This document shows, one piece after another, positions 63,110 to 64,000 of a stretch of 64,000 bases of DNA. The notes below the pieces were generated by a model, which had not been told where the DNA came from, searched no databases, and saw only the letters and a list, made by a program, of their open reading frames with translations. Numbering within the stretch: the first letter of the stretch is position 1; each line of letters opens with the position of its first letter. The position numbers were made by a program, and so were the translations under genes. The DNA lies in NCBI RefSeq assembly GCF_024464185.1, contig NZ_JANHAU010000007.1:124001-188000 (forward strand), in the 5' to 3' direction. This DNA comes from Haloarchaeobius salinus. Lineage in GTDB: Archaea > Halobacteriota > Halobacteria > Halobacteriales > Natrialbaceae.

Positions 63110-64000
63110 ATGGTTGCAACTGAAGCGACGCCACTGTTTCTCGCAGGGGATGACATCGCAGAGTACCTTGAGCCGGAACGTTGCATTGAGGCCACGATCG
63201 ACGCGTTCGAAGACAGGGGCCGGGGCGGTGATGCAGCACCACGACTCTCGCTTCGTCGAGACGACCCCGTCGGGAAGCTGGACAGCTATTTCGCGCTCCT
63301 TCCGCGAGAGGGCGTTATGGGTGGGTACGTGTATGCCGCCGGGTTCACCTCAGGGGGCCCCTGGTTTCTTACTCCGCTGTTTGACGCCGAGAGCGGGAAA
63401 CCTCTCGCGTTGATCGACGGAGCGGCGATGAATCCACCGAAGACCGCCGCTGCTGGTGCGGTTGGCATTGATGCGCTCGCTCGCGAGGATGCGAACACGC
63501 TCGCGATATTTGGCTCCGGGGGGCAGGCTGCCGCACAGCTCAGGGCCGCCGCGCATGTCCGGGACCTCGACGCGGTGAGAGTGTACTCGCCGACGCCCGA
63601 GAACCGCGCTACGTTCGCCTCGGAGTTCGACGAGGCGTTGGACGCGGCTGTCGAGGCTGTCGAATCACCCGCAGCGGCGTTGGACGCGGCCGACATCGTC
63701 ATTACGGCAACGCGTTCGCCCGACCCAGTGTTCGATGGGGCGCTCCTCGAACCTGGGACCCACGTCACGGCGATGGGTCAGTACTCCCCGTACAGTCGCG
63801 AACTCGACTCCGAGACTATCGCCCGCTCCCGGTATGTGCCCGACCTGCGTGCACGGGCATTCCAAGACGCCGGCTCTTTCCTCGCCGCAAAGGATGCTGG
63901 TGTCGTCACTGACGCGCACGTCCACGCTGAGATCGGTGAGGTCATCGCCGGGAAGGTGCCTGGCAGGACGGATTCCGAACAAATCACCGTCTTTGACAGC
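63110..64000 (+). CDS. Ornithine cyclodeaminase/mu-crystallin-family protein, cut by window edge
   Basis: 297 codons, open to the right edge, so the last few dozen residues are missing. FALLPREGVMGGYVYAAGF and ALIDGAAMNPPKTAAAGAVG match the family's substrate domain; IFGSGGQAAAQLRAA near residue 134 is the NAD(P)-binding loop; ADIVITATRSPDPVF follows. Members include ornithine cyclodeaminase, alanine dehydrogenase and ketimine reductases. Start chosen from the TATA box at 63081. The substrate is probably an amino acid or imine linked to the neighbouring transporter. Confidence 0.85.
   Translation, partial: MVATEATPLFLAGDDIAEYLEPERCIEATIDAFEDRGRGGDAAPRLSLRRDDPVGKLDSYFALLPREGVMGGYVYAAGFTSGGPWFLTPLFDAESGKPLALIDGAAMNPPKTAAAGAVGIDALAREDANTLAIFGSGGQAAAQLRAAAHVRDLDAVRVYSPTPENRATFASEFDEALDAAVEAVESPAAALDAADIVITATRSPDPVFDGALLEPGTHVTAMGQYSPYSRELDSETIARSRYVPDLRARAFQDAGSFLAAKDAGVVTDAHVHAEIGEVIAGKVPGRTDSEQITVFDS

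Overview
The window is haloarchaeal. Predicted proteins are strongly acidic. Many genes look leaderless, with an AT-rich TATA-like box about 25-30 bp before the start codon. Several families are typical of Halobacteria: Orc1/Cdc6, RdfA, the archaea-specific SMC-related protein, PhiH1-repressor-like winged-helix proteins and IS1341-type TnpB. Two orc genes, three families of origin-like repeats, a vapBC pair, DNA polymerase B fragments and many transposon relics suggest a megaplasmid or a chromosome carrying an integrated plasmid. I cannot tell which from the sequence alone.

Left third (1-32.6 kb): a defence island. A minus-strand operon (16086 to 3930) encodes an SNF2 helicase, an Eco57I-type adenine methylase and a 1763-residue helicase/DUF1998/nuclease fusion, joined by 4-bp overlaps. 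It resembles class 1 DISARM, with the usual separate subunits fused and no phospholipase-D nuclease. A separate unit (3783 to beyond the left edge) pairs a DUF2254-like membrane protein with a DEAH helicase. Divergent from the DISARM-like operon is McrB-McrC plus a 75-residue protein. Past a decayed IS1595-type element come a UPF1/Dna2-like SF1 helicase, a transglutaminase-like lipoprotein and a 2012-residue sacsin-like ATPase with DUF3883.

Middle (32.6-48.5 kb): a scarred plasmid-type region. Origin A is a DNA-unwinding-like AT tract flanked by inverted repeats, just before an orc gene. Array B is five direct repeats, four of them at 54-bp spacing. Origin C has inverted GC-rich repeats around an AT tract and appears separated from its orc gene by a TnpB element. 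Two paralogous divergent gene pairs (winged-helix regulator plus a Rossmann-like protein of unknown function) lie at 35.3-36.7 kb and 45.7-46.8 kb. They are the best candidate here for an undescribed module. A TTAACCAAC palindrome recurs at three places.

Right part (48.5-64 kb): a metallo-beta-lactamase-fold hydrolase and an enolase-superfamily enzyme; a gene-poor stretch; the rdfA/SMC-related pair with a near-perfect palindrome between them; then a catabolic cluster of IclR regulator, two cupins, a ThDP enzyme, a TatD-like hydrolase, a peptide-type ABC substrate-binding lipoprotein and an ornithine-cyclodeaminase-like enzyme cut by the window edge. No tRNA, rRNA or CRISPR array was seen.
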